Of a stretch of DNA of 64,000 nt, positions 24,906 through 63,733 are shown in pieces. Source of the DNA: Brachyhypopomus gauderio. Lineage: Eukaryota > Chordata > Actinopteri > Gymnotiformes > Hypopomidae. Where the stretch lies: the NCBI RefSeq assembly GCF_052324685.1, contig NC_135223.1, positions 8,042,520 to 8,106,519 of the forward strand, written 5' to 3'. Positions within the stretch are counted from its first letter, which is position 1; every line of letters begins with the position of its first letter. Both the position numbers and the translations under genes were made by a program. The notes beneath the pieces are model-generated. The model saw only the letters and a program-made list of their open reading frames with translations. It searched no databases and was not told where the DNA came from.

Positions 24906-27766
24906 TTAACTAAAAGCGGATCTAAACAGGAATGTTTTGAGACTGCTCTTAAAACTATGCAAGGATGAAATGCCTCTGAGCTCTTCAGGAAGAGAATTCC
25001 AGAGCTTTGGGCCATAGTGGCTAAAAGCACCCTCGCCAATCTTTAATCGGCTTTTAGGAATCACCAGTAGATTACTGTTTGAAGACCTGAGAGACCTGAC
25101 TGGAACATATCTAACCATCATTTCACTTAGGTAAAGTGGGGCAAGACCATGAAGACATTTAAAAACCATGACTAGAACCTTAAAATCTATTCTAAAGCTG
25201 ACAGGTAACCAGTGCAGTGAGTGGAGTGCAGGTGTAATATGATCTCTCTTTCTCCTGCGGGTCAGAACCCTTGCAGCCGCGTTCTGAACTCGCTGTAGGT
25301 GTGAAATAGAGCTCTTTGGAAGAGCAGATAGAACAGCGTTACAATAATCTAGCCTTGATGTGATAAATGCATGGACAAGTTTTTCACTGTCAGCAGGAGA
25401 GAGCATATCTCGGACCTTAGCGATGTTTCGAAGATGAAAGTAATCTGTCTTGCATGTAGTCATGATGTGTGATTTGAAGCTGAGCTCATTATCAAAGGTG
25501 ACGCCCAGGTTCTTAACACATTGTCTGGCTTTCAGATTCATTTGATTTAAATAAGTCTGGACATCATTCCTTTGTGAATCACTGCCAAGAACAAGAACCT
25601 CTGTCTTCTGTTTATTTAACTGCAGAAAATTGTCAGACATCCATGTCTGTATATCATCTATGCAGTCAAACAGTGAGCAAATTGATTTTAGGGCTTTAGG
25701 TTCTAGCGAAATATAAAGTTGAGTGTCATCTGCATATTGATGATAACTAATACCATGTTTATTAATGATGTGTGGTAACGGAAGCATATATAGGTTGAAT
25801 AGTAACGGCCCAAGAATTGATCCTTGGGGGACGCCACAAGTTATTTTTTGATGTGTGGAGGAAGAGGTACCTAATGCTACATAGTAATCACGCCCAGTTA
25901 GGTACGATCTAAACCAGTCTAAGACTAAGCCACTAAGGCCTACCCAGCTCTGTAGTCGATCAAGAAGTATTTCATGATCAACGGTGTCAAAAGCGGCACT
26001 TAAATCTAGCAGAAAAAGGACTGAGAGTTTGCCTGCATCCTTATTCAATCTCAAGTCATTTACTACCTTAACTAGGGCTGTTTCAGTGCTGTGGAGAGCT
26101 CTGAAACCAGATTGAAAAGTGTCATTTATTTGATTTACTTTGACATAATCATCCAACTGGATTGACACAACTTTTTCAATGATTTTGCTAAGAAAGGAAA
26201 GGTTAGATATAGGTCCATAATTATTAAGAATTGTGGGATCAAGATTTCTGTTCTTTAATAGTGGTTTAACCATTGCAGTTTTAAAAATTTTAGGGAATTC
26301 TCCCAATTGCAGAGACTGATTAACAATCGTTAGAACTTCATTTGCTAATGAGCTCAGAACCTGCTTGAAAAAGCTTGTTGGTAAAGGGTCCAGTTCACAT
26401 GTAGAGGATTTTAGTGATGAAATCACATCAAGTAGTGTTACCATGTCAACTTCTTGGAAATAAGACATATTAAAGTTAGGCTGAGTAACTGATATAAGGG
26501 TGGATGGTCTATTAGTGCTTGTTGCTATGTTCTGCCTTATACTAGTAATCTTGTCTCTAAAAAATATAGCAAACTCCTCACATTTTTCAACTGAAACAGT
26601 CTCAGGGAAGCCACAGGAGGTGGGGTTTACTAGCTGATCTATGCTTCTGAACAAGACAGCTGAGTTATTATTGGATGAATTGATTAAGGTAGAGAAATAG
26701 TTTTTCCTTGCTGATTTCACTTCACTGTTGTAATTCTGCAATGTTGTTTTATAAATATCAAAATGTACTTGCAATTTTGACTTTCGCCAACGTCTCTCAG
26801 CCTGCCTACAATCTTGCCTAAATTTTACAATAGATGGAGTGTTTCTCCAGGGCATCTTAATTTTACCAGAGATTATTTTAGTTACCTTTGGTGCCACAGC
26901 ATCAATACAGTTCCTAACTCTGTGTGTGAATGTTTCAACTAGCTCATTCCCATTTTCTGAGAGGGGAGGGAGGGACTGTATCATGTCTGTGAAGGCCACG
27001 GCACTGCCAGCACTGAGATAACGCTTGGTTATTGTACGCTTTTCACTGAGTGTTCTAGTAGATAATGACATGTTGAAAAATACACCAAAATGGTCAGAGA
27101 TTGCAACATCAGTAATTTCAGTATTATTAACCTCTATACGTTTAGAAATGACCAAATCTAAGATGTGGCCATGCTTATGAGTTGGGCCTGATGCATGCTG
27201 TATGAGATCAAAAGAGTTAAGCATCCTCATGAATTCTGAAGTGATTGGATTTGTGGATATATCCATGTGAATATTAAAATCCCCAGCAATTAAAACATAA
27301 TCAAAATCAATTAAAATCCTTGAAAGCATTTCTTCAAAATCTTCAAGAAAATCTGCATGTAGTCTGGGAGGATGATAGATAACAATCAAAAGAACTGAAT
27401 AAGTACTGTTGAGTTGTACTGCCAGATATTCAAACGTAGGATGTTCCCCTAATGAGATCTGCTTACAGCGGAATGCTTTATGGTAAAAACATGCAACACC
27501 ACCACCTCTCTTATTTACCCTGGAGACATTAAAATAGTTAAAGTCGGGAGGTGAAGCTTCATTTAGCACTATTGCTCCATTGCTATCAAGCCAAGTCTCT
27601 GTTAGAAAAAGAAAGTCCAGACAGTAATCTTCAATTAATTTAGCTATTACAAAAGACTTGTTTGTGAGTGAGCGGATGTTTAGTAAGGAGACTTTGAAGA
27701 CTAGATGTGTTTGATCAGCATCGCTTACATCACTTGTGCATTTCACTGGGATCAAATTTTGTTTGT
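24906..27766 (-). CDS. LINE ORF2: endonuclease-reverse transcriptase, open frame
   Basis: About 950 aa with no stop. APE-type endonuclease at the N-terminus (LLNIRSLTNKSFVI, TETWLD, GDFNIHMD, SDHFGV), then the RT: NYGPISNLSFLSKIIE, FQSGFRALHSTETAL, motif A LLDLSAAFDTVDHEIL, GVPQGSILGPLLF, and catalytic YADDTQLY, followed by the C-terminal LWNSLPEELRGI...FKSSLKTFLF block. The frame opens at a TAA near 27768 without an obvious ATG, so ORF2 would need reinitiation, readthrough or an upstream start. All visible catalytic residues are intact. Confidence 0.9.
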
Positions 27767-27890
27767 TACAATGTTTTGTACCCTTATGTTTTCTTCTGAT
27801 TACATTTTTATTTCGATTCTGAGAGCCATGCCACCGGCTATTTAAAATAACTGGAATGTAGCACTGACTAGGAGCATGGGTTCCAGTGTG

Positions 27891-28600
27891 TCAGACCTGA
27901 GAAATCACTGAGTGTGCAGGAGAAGTAGGTGAGTTCCTACAAGACTGCAGACTGTAGTGTTGTGGAACCTCTTCAATCTCCTGGAGTTTACCTCTGAGAC
28001 TGTGGACAGATTCTCTGACAGGAGATGGGCTCCTTTGACTGACATTACTGACGTTACTGCTGGCGGTTGGGTGCAGATTCCGCATGTGAGTGATTCCATA
28101 CATTAGATTATCCACAAGCATTTGAGTCCCAGCCCTGTTAGGGTGAAGCTGATCAGGTTTAAAAAGCTCAGGACGCCTCCAAAAGATGTTGAAATTGTCG
28201 ATGAAGTTTACCTTCCGATGTGCACAGGCTGTAGTGAGCCAGCTGTTTAGAGCCAGCAGTCTGGTAAAGTGACCACTGCCTCGACGTGCAGTTGGTATTG
28301 GTCCAGAAATGAACACTTCACACCGGGAAAACTCCAGAATGTCGAGCAGATGGTTAAAATCCTGTTTCAGTATCTCAGACTGTTGTTTGTAAACATCGCT
28401 AGAGCCGACATGTACAATCAGTCTTTCCGTGGCTGGATGGCCATGCAATATGCGTGGAATCATGGGTATCACTTCACAGACAGTAACACGAGGAAAGCAA
28501 AAGGCCTTAATACTGTTGCTCCATACATCTCTGATGACTGAGTCCCCAATTAGCAGCGTTTTGGGCTGTGGCGGTGTTCCTCGTCTTCTTTCACCATTAA
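27891..28600 (-). CDS. LINE ORF1 with SGNH/GDSL esterase domain, N-terminus truncated
   Basis: About 236 aa. The esterase blocks are KTLLIGDSVIRD (nucleophile Ser), VHVGSSDVYK (GxND position, with SSD), SGPIPTARRG and DQLHPN (Asp-x-x-His). The C-terminal part is Ser/Pro-rich. The element's 5' end falls inside ORF1, so the natural start is lost; the frame runs on into Tc1 sequence. Such esterase ORF1 proteins are known in CR1/L2 elements. Confidence 0.8.
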
Positions 28601-28847
28601 TGATGGAAAACACTGGAATGAACCTCTGTTCTTAGGAGTGGTAGTCGTAAAGGGGTTGAATAATTGTGTCAATGAAGAAATCACAAAAAGGCCATTTAAT
28701 ACTTTATGACAAAGAAAATTGATGCTATCTTAGTTGCATTTAGTTCTTTAACAAGTCCTTGTAAGATTTCATTATGAACACAATTACAAATGTGCACTGA
28801 ATTCCATAAAACCCTTCGCAGCATTGGGGGTTGAATAAATTTGATCA

Positions 28848-29850
<1,003 letters not shown>

Positions 29851-30009
29851 TGAAAAGTTGCATGGAGATGCTTTTTTGGCAGACCACCTGCTGAGAAACG
29901 CACCCCTCTTAATTCTGACTACACTGTTACATTCATGAAACTCATGGTCCCATGAATTGGTCCAAACTATATACATCTAACGTGATTTTGAGCTATGACC
30001 AACAGAGAG

Positions 30010-30590
30010 TGAGTTCCCGAGAGGGAGGTGTATATGAAGGTGGGGGTGCTTAATTCAAGGTGTATCTTGACGGCAGGGGTTCTGAATTCAAGATGTATAT
30101 GATGGCGGGGGTGCTGAATTCAAGGTGTATTCACTCATGTATAACATTACCAACCGTCAAGACGTTTGGGACTGAACAGGAATTACATAAAGAATTCACG
30201 TTTATAAATGCACACCAAGATGGACTTTATTTATCCCTCACATACTTTCCTTTTTTTCTGTCTCTCTTTAAATTGTTGTCATGGTGACCAGCGTCGGCCA
30301 GAGGAGGATGGGTTCCCCCCTGAGTCTTGGTTCCTCTCAAGGTTTCTTCCTCATGCCCTTAGGGAGTTTTTTCTTGCCACTGTCGCCCTTGGCTTGCTCA
30401 CTGGGGGCTTGGACTCGGACACTTGTAAAGCTGCTTTGTGACAACTGTTGTAAAAAGCGCTATATAAATAAAATTTGATTGATTGTGTATCTGACGGCAG
30501 GGGTGCTGAATTCAAGGTGTATCTGACGACAGGGGTGCTGAATTAAAGGTGTATGTGACAACAGGGGTGCTGAATTCAAGGTGTAAAAAA
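30010..30590. repeat. Short minisatellite (about 32 bp) split by a LINE tail
   Basis: Units of the type GGGGTGCTGAATTCAAGGTG followed by TAT(C/G)TGACGGCA occur about seven times (30040-30130 and 30485-30590). A LINE 3' end interrupts at 30180-30484. Confidence 0.8.
30180..30484 (+). mobile_element. LINE 3' terminal fragment
   Basis: AGGATGGGTTCCCCCCTGAG ... AAAGCTGCTTTGTGACAACT ... ATAAATAAAATTTGATTGAT is the same 3' UTR as at 49230-49420. Only the 3' end is present, ending in a (TTGA)n-like tail. Confidence 0.75.
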
Positions 30591-31245
30591 GTCAGTAGAA
30601 TACAGATGCACAGAATACAAATCCACAGTCCTTAGCTTCACAGTATATGTTGTCATGGCAACTAACCTTCATTTATTCTGACCTGGTTTTGGAACTCTGA
30701 GTTTACACAAACACTGATTCAGATTAGTGGCTAAATAAGTTTCTGGAATACTCTCCAGTTTAGTAACCCTAGATAGTGTACTGTGCACGAGACACGAGAT
30801 CATGGAAGAGTAAAGCAAAACCAAGACATGAGGAAGAAACTTAAAGAATCACTTAAAGATGCTAGTATGGGGGCAAGAGTGATAACTTTCCTTACAAGTA
30901 TTGGTATGTGTATGTGTGGGTATTCAGCTTAAACACCTGAACTCTTTTTGTATCCATAAAACCTGCACAGGTATAATATATTGGTCCTAAATGTATGCAC
31001 AAATATTAAAGACAGCAATGAAACAATAATAAGATAAGATGAAGTATGAGTAAGTTAATTAATTTGTTCAGTAAAGCTAATCCTTTTCTGCATATATTCT
31101 GAATAATTTTAAGCTATAGAATTCAGGGAGCATGTGCCCACGATGCGTTGTGCACGACAGGCTGTGTAGAACAGGACTAGTGGTGTTGAGTCTGTGGTGT
31201 TTTGTGTCCGGGTGTTATGGCTCCTTTTAGACTAACCCCTCTCTG
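30591..31245. other. Sequence downstream of spag1 (3' UTR region)
   Basis: No coding frame. It should contain the spag1 3' UTR on the minus strand, but no AATAAA was seen downstream of the stop; an AATAAA lies just inside the last codons (about 31263-31268). Confidence 0.4.
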
Positions 31246-58746
<27,501 letters not shown>

Positions 58747-59160
58747 CCTACCAGGAGAAACTGGGTCTAAAAGGCCAGTGATGACTATTACATTACTTAG
58801 AACCAAAGCGCACGATTTGCTACCAGATCACTAGGCGATCTCGAGAGACGGTTCTGCAGTAAACCAGCTGTGTCTGTTATCTCGATATTTAATTCACTAA
58901 CGACACTAACGCTACCTAGCTAGGTTAAGAAAATGTAGTTTGTCTTGTTTTGTCTTAATATAACTATTGAACTTACCGGACTCACTTTAAAATGCGCGTT
59001 AATAAAACGGCTTTGCGATATATTTTCGCCAAACAAGAAAGCCTAATGAATAAATATCGAAGTGTTTTCCTAATAAATGTCGAAGTGTTTCTACCTCCCC
59101 AAAACAAACGGCATGCAAAACGCATCACGTTTCTATAGCAACTCCAGATGGGCGGGACTT
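58747..59160 (-). promoter_or_regulatory. spag1 5' UTR exon and promoter
   Basis: A CG|GTAAGT donor at 58977/58976 marks the end of a likely noncoding first exon, which joins the acceptor just before the ATG exon. Upstream are an RFX X-box-like palindrome (59129-59142) and a GGGCGGG GC box (about 59151-59157), consistent with a ciliary, TATA-less promoter. Confidence 0.6.
59129..59142 (-). promoter_or_regulatory. RFX X-box-like site
   Basis: The minus strand reads GTTGCTATAGAAAC, fitting the X-box pattern of two half-sites (GTTGCY / RRNAAC) with a 2-nt spacer. It is about 150 bp upstream of the first-exon donor. Confidence 0.55.
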
Positions 59161-59364
59161 GTCGGTTTCTGACGAACACGAGCAGTCAATTTGTACACAT
59201 TTATTAAATATATTATATTGAAATATTTACAGTTTTAAGCACCAAGGGAACGTACATTGTAACTTATCTTATTGCAATCGTTTTCCCGAAGTCCTGAGAT
59301 AATTATTTCGATATAACGAAAAAACAATATTGTGTCGTGCCAGCGGTCGCACTCTGCATGACGC

Positions 59365-59470
59365 ATTTTAATTACAAGATCAGGTGTACAGTATTGATCT
59401 ATATTACTATATTCATATAGATCAAGTAGGTGTACAGTATTGATCTATATGTAGGTGTACAGTATGGACA
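59365..59470. repeat. Short tandem repeat
   Basis: AGGTGTACAGTATTGATCTA occurs twice and a third time in shortened form (AGGTGTACAGTATGG), with an ATAGATC inverted copy between them. Confidence 0.75.
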
Positions 59471-60460
59471 AGGGAAGCATTTGACTTTTATTTGTAACAT
59501 TCTCTAAACGTGAGTTTTCAATGGAAAAAAGTCACGCAGCCGACTGATAAAATTCATATCCAATATTAACTATATACATTGTTAAGTCCTTCAGTTAACT
59601 TCTGTTTACCCTCCACTGTCTGCAGGCCTTGTTGCATATATTTTGCAATTAGTAAATCAATATAGGCCTACAATTAAGACAGTAAAAGACCGTAAAGTAG
59701 GAGAAGGAGTTATGGCTACTGAGTGTTGTCATTACATGAATGCAGATGGGCATTTTTCACAGGGTAACTTCCCGTTTCTTCCTTCACAAATGAATGTATT
59801 AAATTATGTTGCCTACCAAAACCTATACAACAGAAGACGTTCAGCTTAACACATAGATTTGCAAACTCTACCTTAATTATTTGTATGTGGTCGTCCTCAC
59901 GTTATCTATCATTGATTTGGGTTAGAGCGACTAGTTTATCAGGTGACCAGTCGGCTAAAAATGCTTTGTAGTTTGGTGCTGTGAGACATTTTACTGCACA
60001 ACAAAATGATTTCACGTTGGGCTTAGAGGGCAAACGGTATGATTTGACTTGATGTGTATGTGACCTGGCTGGTGGGGACGGGAGAAGAAGTCTATCTGTG
60101 AGCGTGTGTGCTGTGCTGAAGACGCTTCCTTCCACTCGCTGAACTGAACTGCTGCAGCGCATCTGGTGTTAAAGGAAGAGAGAGGTCGGGTGTGTGCGAG
60201 GTGGTGGCTCATTTCAGGGCATTGTTTTTAATCGCTCAGGTTTTCAAAAGATCATTTCAAACCGACCTCAGTAAAATGATAATAATAATAGTAAAAAAAA
60301 AAAAAACGAAGTTTCAAAAGGGCACTTTCGATGATAAAGGGCAGAGTTGGTGGTGCTTTCTATGGTGATGTCTTTTCTGGTGGTGATGTCTATGTGTGCA
60401 CGCCACTGATCTTATCTAACATGTGTAACATTCAGAACATTAGAAACATTACTCTCCGAA
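59471..60460. other. Intergenic region between spag1 and malsu1
   Basis: No gene with support. A minus-strand frame at 59902-60162 contains FCCAVKCLTAPNYKAFLADW, not recognised. Confidence 0.4.
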
Positions 60461-60469
60461 CGTAGGTTC

Positions 60470-60918
60470 GACCATAGACATAATATACATATAATACATG
60501 TATATTATGTCTATCATAATATACATATAATACATGTATATTATGTCTATCATAATATACATACAGGGTTGCCAACTTTTGACGTTCGCTTGGAGTGAGA
60601 TTTTAACCTGTTGAGCGGGGGGGGGGCGAACGAAAGTTGTTGAGCGGGGGGGGGGGGGGGGGGGGGGTGGCGACCGTAAAATGGACATAGATTCAGTGTT
60701 ATATCGCCGGTGGATGGCGCCAGAGCTAGCGAACTAGTAACGTATTGAATCATATATGTGGATCTGAGGTAAATAAACTGGATATTTTTTTTCGGCGTGA
60801 GATATCGGAAGTGTGGCGTGAGAGCGTGTGAAAACGGTCAAATGCGTGTGTCTCACGCTCAATGCGTGAGAGTTGGCAACCCTGTACATATAATACATGT
60901 ATATTATGTCTATGGGTT
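60470..60918. repeat. Tandem palindromes split by a MITE
   Basis: ATAGACATAATATACAT, a 7-nt spacer and ATGTATATTATGTCTAT form a hairpin unit present twice in full (60473-60551) and again across the MITE (60552-60563 plus 60885-60915). Confidence 0.85.
60564..60884. mobile_element. Short hAT-like MITE
   Basis: Ends CAGGGTTGCCAACTTTTGA and GAGAGTTGGCAACCCTG are inverted; flanked by tacata on both sides (60558-60563 and 60885-60890). The interior has two poly(G) runs within a duplicated GTTGAGCGGGG segment. 321 bp. Confidence 0.8.
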
Positions 60919-60973
60919 CGACAGCAAGGAAGCAGATTTATGGGTGTGGACATATATGACAAAGCAGTAGGTC

Positions 60974-60985
60974 TGCGCATGCGCA
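60974..60985. promoter_or_regulatory. NRF-1-type palindrome upstream of malsu1
   Basis: TGCGCATGCGCA is a full NRF-1 consensus palindrome, about 400 bp upstream of the malsu1 ATG. An ETS-like GGAAG (minus strand) lies about 25 bp further on. NRF-1 commonly drives nuclear genes for mitochondrial proteins. Confidence 0.55.
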
Positions 60986-61387
60986 AACCGCACAACTCGA
61001 GCTTCCTATACACTCACTACGCTGCGTATGGCCCCGCAAATTAAAGGAGGAGGTTAGGGTTAAAAACTTAACGTTTTAACCAAAAAGGTTTTAGATTAAA
61101 CAGTTCTGTTTTTCATTATTTCTACGTTATGTAAAATTACATTTAAACTGCATGAATTAAAGTCTGCATGAATAAGAGGCATGTCATTGAAGCCTACCTA
61201 ATCTTTAAGAATAGACTTCTAAACATTATAATGAATGATAGTGTCTGTGTGCAGTTATGTGAATGTGTGATCACACGACCTTATTTCTCCACAGCACGCA
61301 TACAGAACATGTGTGATAACACTCCAGACAGGACGGGGGCGACACTGAACACATCTCTCTATCCGTTTGAACAACCAACATACAGAA

Positions 61388-61646
61388 ATGAATACGATCC
61401 ACTGCTCAAAACGGGCATTTTCAAAGCTCTTAAATCAGTTTTTTTGTATGGGAAGAAATGCTAGGAAGGTCCGGGATATGCATAGTTTAGGTTTTCCACA
61501 TATAAATGCACATATTTCTAACGACCTTTCTCTGTACACAAAGCCTCGCTTTGTAGAAGAAAACAGGTGGTTTAGCACTAAGAGCAGAAGTGTTAATGGT
61601 CTTTACTTCACCACGGAGTCTGCACACGCCAGACCTCAACACCATA
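61388..61646 (+). CDS. malsu1: malsu1 exon 1 (presequence)
   Basis: Starts at the first in-frame ATG (MNTIHCSKR); donor GTAAGT. A later ATG (61448, [10 protein letters not shown]) would also give a plausible presequence. Confidence 0.8.
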
Positions 61647-62322
61647 GTAAGTAGGAAGACTAACTAACCACAGTTCATACGTGTTCAACGATAAAGGTTT
61701 ATACCATATCTTAAACAGTTTTATGTCACAGGTGGGGACGTTTTTAACATTGACGTGTTGGTCTCACTTCTTCGGCAAGAGAAGGCGGTAGATGTGTGTG
61801 TGATCCGTGTGTCCCAGGAGCTCAAGTACGCCGAGTACTTCATCGTAGTGACTGGTTCATCTACCAGGCATCTCAAGGCCATGGCTCTTTACGCCATCAA
61901 AGTGGTAATACAAATAAATATTGTAAGCAGCACAGATCACAATATGAGAAAAGAATTTAATGACATCGGTATCTACTGAAGCAAGCTATTTTCAAATCTG
62001 TTTATCATGCCTTAGTACAAGTTTATGAAGAGAGACTGTGATCCAGACGTTCTCATAGAGGGCATGAATGCGGAGGACTGGATGTGCATTGACTTTGGTA
62101 GGTGTGACAAACATAAGTTTAATTTGTACACTTGGGTCCCTGCTGTATTAATTCCAGTCTCCTGGTGCAGGAGCGATGGTGGTGCACTTCATGCTGCCCG
62201 AGACCAGAGATGTCTACGAGCTGGAGAAATTGTGGACACTGCGGTCTTATGATGAACAGCTCAGGAACATTCCTCCACAGAGGCTTCCTGCTGATTTCAT
62301 CTTTGATGCTGAAACCGAGTAA
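61388..62322 (+). CDS. malsu1: malsu1, mitochondrial ribosome assembly/silencing factor (4 exons)
   Basis: Mitochondrial member of the RsfS/DUF143 family; it binds the large mitoribosomal subunit during assembly and blocks premature joining (known for the family). Four exons, 61388-61646, 61732-61904, 62016-62097 and 62171-62322, with GT/AG borders and consistent phases (1, 0, 1), total 666 nt (221 aa; human 234). The first exon encodes a basic, acid-poor N-terminus typical of a mitochondrial presequence ([20 protein letters not shown]). The RsfS domain covers about residues 90-205: [86 protein letters not shown] at 62425-62430 may be the poly(A) signal. Confidence 0.95.
61732..61904 (+). CDS. 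malsu1: malsu1 exon 2
   Basis: Acceptor TTTATGTCACAG, donor GTAATA. Encodes [20 protein letters not shown] through [12 protein letters not shown]. Confidence 0.95.
62016..62097 (+). CDS. malsu1: malsu1 exon 3
   Basis: Acceptor ATGCCTTAG, donor GTAGGT. Encodes [20 protein letters not shown] and DWMCIDF. Confidence 0.94.
62171..62322 (+). CDS. malsu1: malsu1 exon 4
   Basis: Acceptor CCTGGTGCAG. Encodes [40 protein letters not shown] and DFIFDAETE, then TAA. Confidence 0.95.
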
Positions 62323-62476
62323 CAGAATGAGCCCTGCACAGACGTCTTTGCTTCATGCAGCTCTTGTGGTTTTAATGTCACTACAAATGTGGACAGATGA
62401 ACTGATGATTACTGAATACTATGTATTAAACATTAGTAGGTAAAATTCTGTTTGAATTTTGATTGCATTCTAACAG

Positions 62477-62585
62477 TGGATCTTTCAGCAGTGGAATTGA
62501 CAGGGAAAACCTGAACCACATTAATGAGGTCCTTAAAATAACCTTGCTCTACATCTCCAAGATCATTGACATTTTCGGCAATACA
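62477..62585 (+). CDS. Candidate exon of an unidentified transcript
   Basis: A 109-nt segment behind a CATTCTAACAG acceptor and before a GTAAGA donor, open in one frame (GSFSSGIDRENLNHINEVLK then ITLLYISKIIDIFGNT), phase 1 in and 0 out. It starts 155 bp after the malsu1 stop. I do not recognise the protein. It could belong to a downstream gene, to an alternative malsu1 end, or be chance. Confidence 0.4.
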
Positions 62586-62933
62586 GTAAGAAACCTATAA
62601 ATGTGTTTGTTAAACTCTAGAATACTGCACCATACTCGTTACCCAGGACTTCCATAATTCTGCTTTGTATTCATCATATTACAATAAGCGATCACATTAA
62701 GTCCCTCAGAGATCTTTGAGTTGATTTTAAGATCCGTTATGAACATTAAATAGAATATCAATCTAATGGGAGTCGAGTAGCCACCCAGGAATCCTGGCTT
62801 AATTTACTTTTTTTACTGTAACCTTTCTGGAATTTTCTGCATGAAAGTCAATGGACAATCTCGACACTACCAAGAAACAAGTTAGGAATTTGGGGTAAAT
62901 GGTAATTTACTGGGAAACACAGTGCACATTGTT

Positions 62934-63733
62934 CAGTCATGGCCAAAAGTTTTGAGAATGACACAAATACTAAATCAGGGGGTGGCAACCTTTAGCACGC
63001 GTGCCACCGTTGGCACACCGAGGCATAATGACTGGCACGCGACACGCTGGACCAGCATCAGCAAAAAAAAAATAATAATAAAAATCTCAGACAGAGAGCA
63101 CGATCCTCCAATCGAAATCGCTCCTCAACGCTCTGCTCGGCAGAGGCGTTTATACTTGGCGATTGATCGCGATATAATACTTAATTTGTGTCCATTTACA
63201 CCTCCCCTAACAATTTACACTTGCCACACAAGACTGAGAGAGAGCCGATTCCCTTGGCTGAGAAGCAACCCCACACATGAATGGTTTCAGGATGCTTTAC
63301 AGTTGGCATGAGACAAGACTGGTGGTAGCGCTCACCTCGTCTTCTCCGAACAAGCTGTTTTCCAGATGTCCCAAACAATCAGAAAGGGGATTCATCAGAG
63401 AAAATGACTTCACCCCAGTCCTCAGCAGTCCACTCCCTGTACCTTTTGCAGAATATCAGTCTGTCCCTCATCAACACCCACACCTGTGTTAATGGAGCAA
63501 TCACTGAAACGATGTTGGCTGGTCCTTTTAAGGCAGGGCTGCAATGAAGTAAATTTTTTTAGGGGATAAAGTTCATTTTCTAGGCAAATATTGACTTTGC
63601 AATTAATTGCTATTAAGCTGATCACTCTTTATAACATTCTGTAGTATATGCAAATTGCCATTATAAAAACTGAAGCAGTAGACTTTGTAAAAATTTATAT
63701 TTGTATAATTCTCAAAACTTTTGGCCATGACTG
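62934..63733 (-). mobile_element. Tc1-like relic with a foreign insertion
   Basis: Ends CAGTCATGGCCAAAAGTTTT and (inverted) AAAACTTTTGGCCATGACTG. The interior keeps a degenerate minus-strand transposase stretch ([40 protein letters not shown]) at 63230-63378. At about 62975-63205 a different sequence starting GGGGTGGCAACCTTTAGCAC (hAT-end-like) is inserted. Confidence 0.85.

Larger units (their letters stand above)
24661..28600 (-). mobile_element. L2/CR1-type LINE, nearly complete, TSD tgat
   Basis: Minus-strand element with a microsatellite 3' tail ((AAT)n on the plus strand at 24661) and a 4-bp duplication tgat (24657-24660 and 28601-28604). It has an ORF1 with an esterase domain (5'-truncated) and an unbroken ORF2. 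Confidence 0.9.

Noticed and set aside
59643..59849. Small plus-strand frame (68 aa) upstream of malsu1
   Set aside because: No recognisable domain, no splice context, and composition like the surrounding AT-rich DNA.
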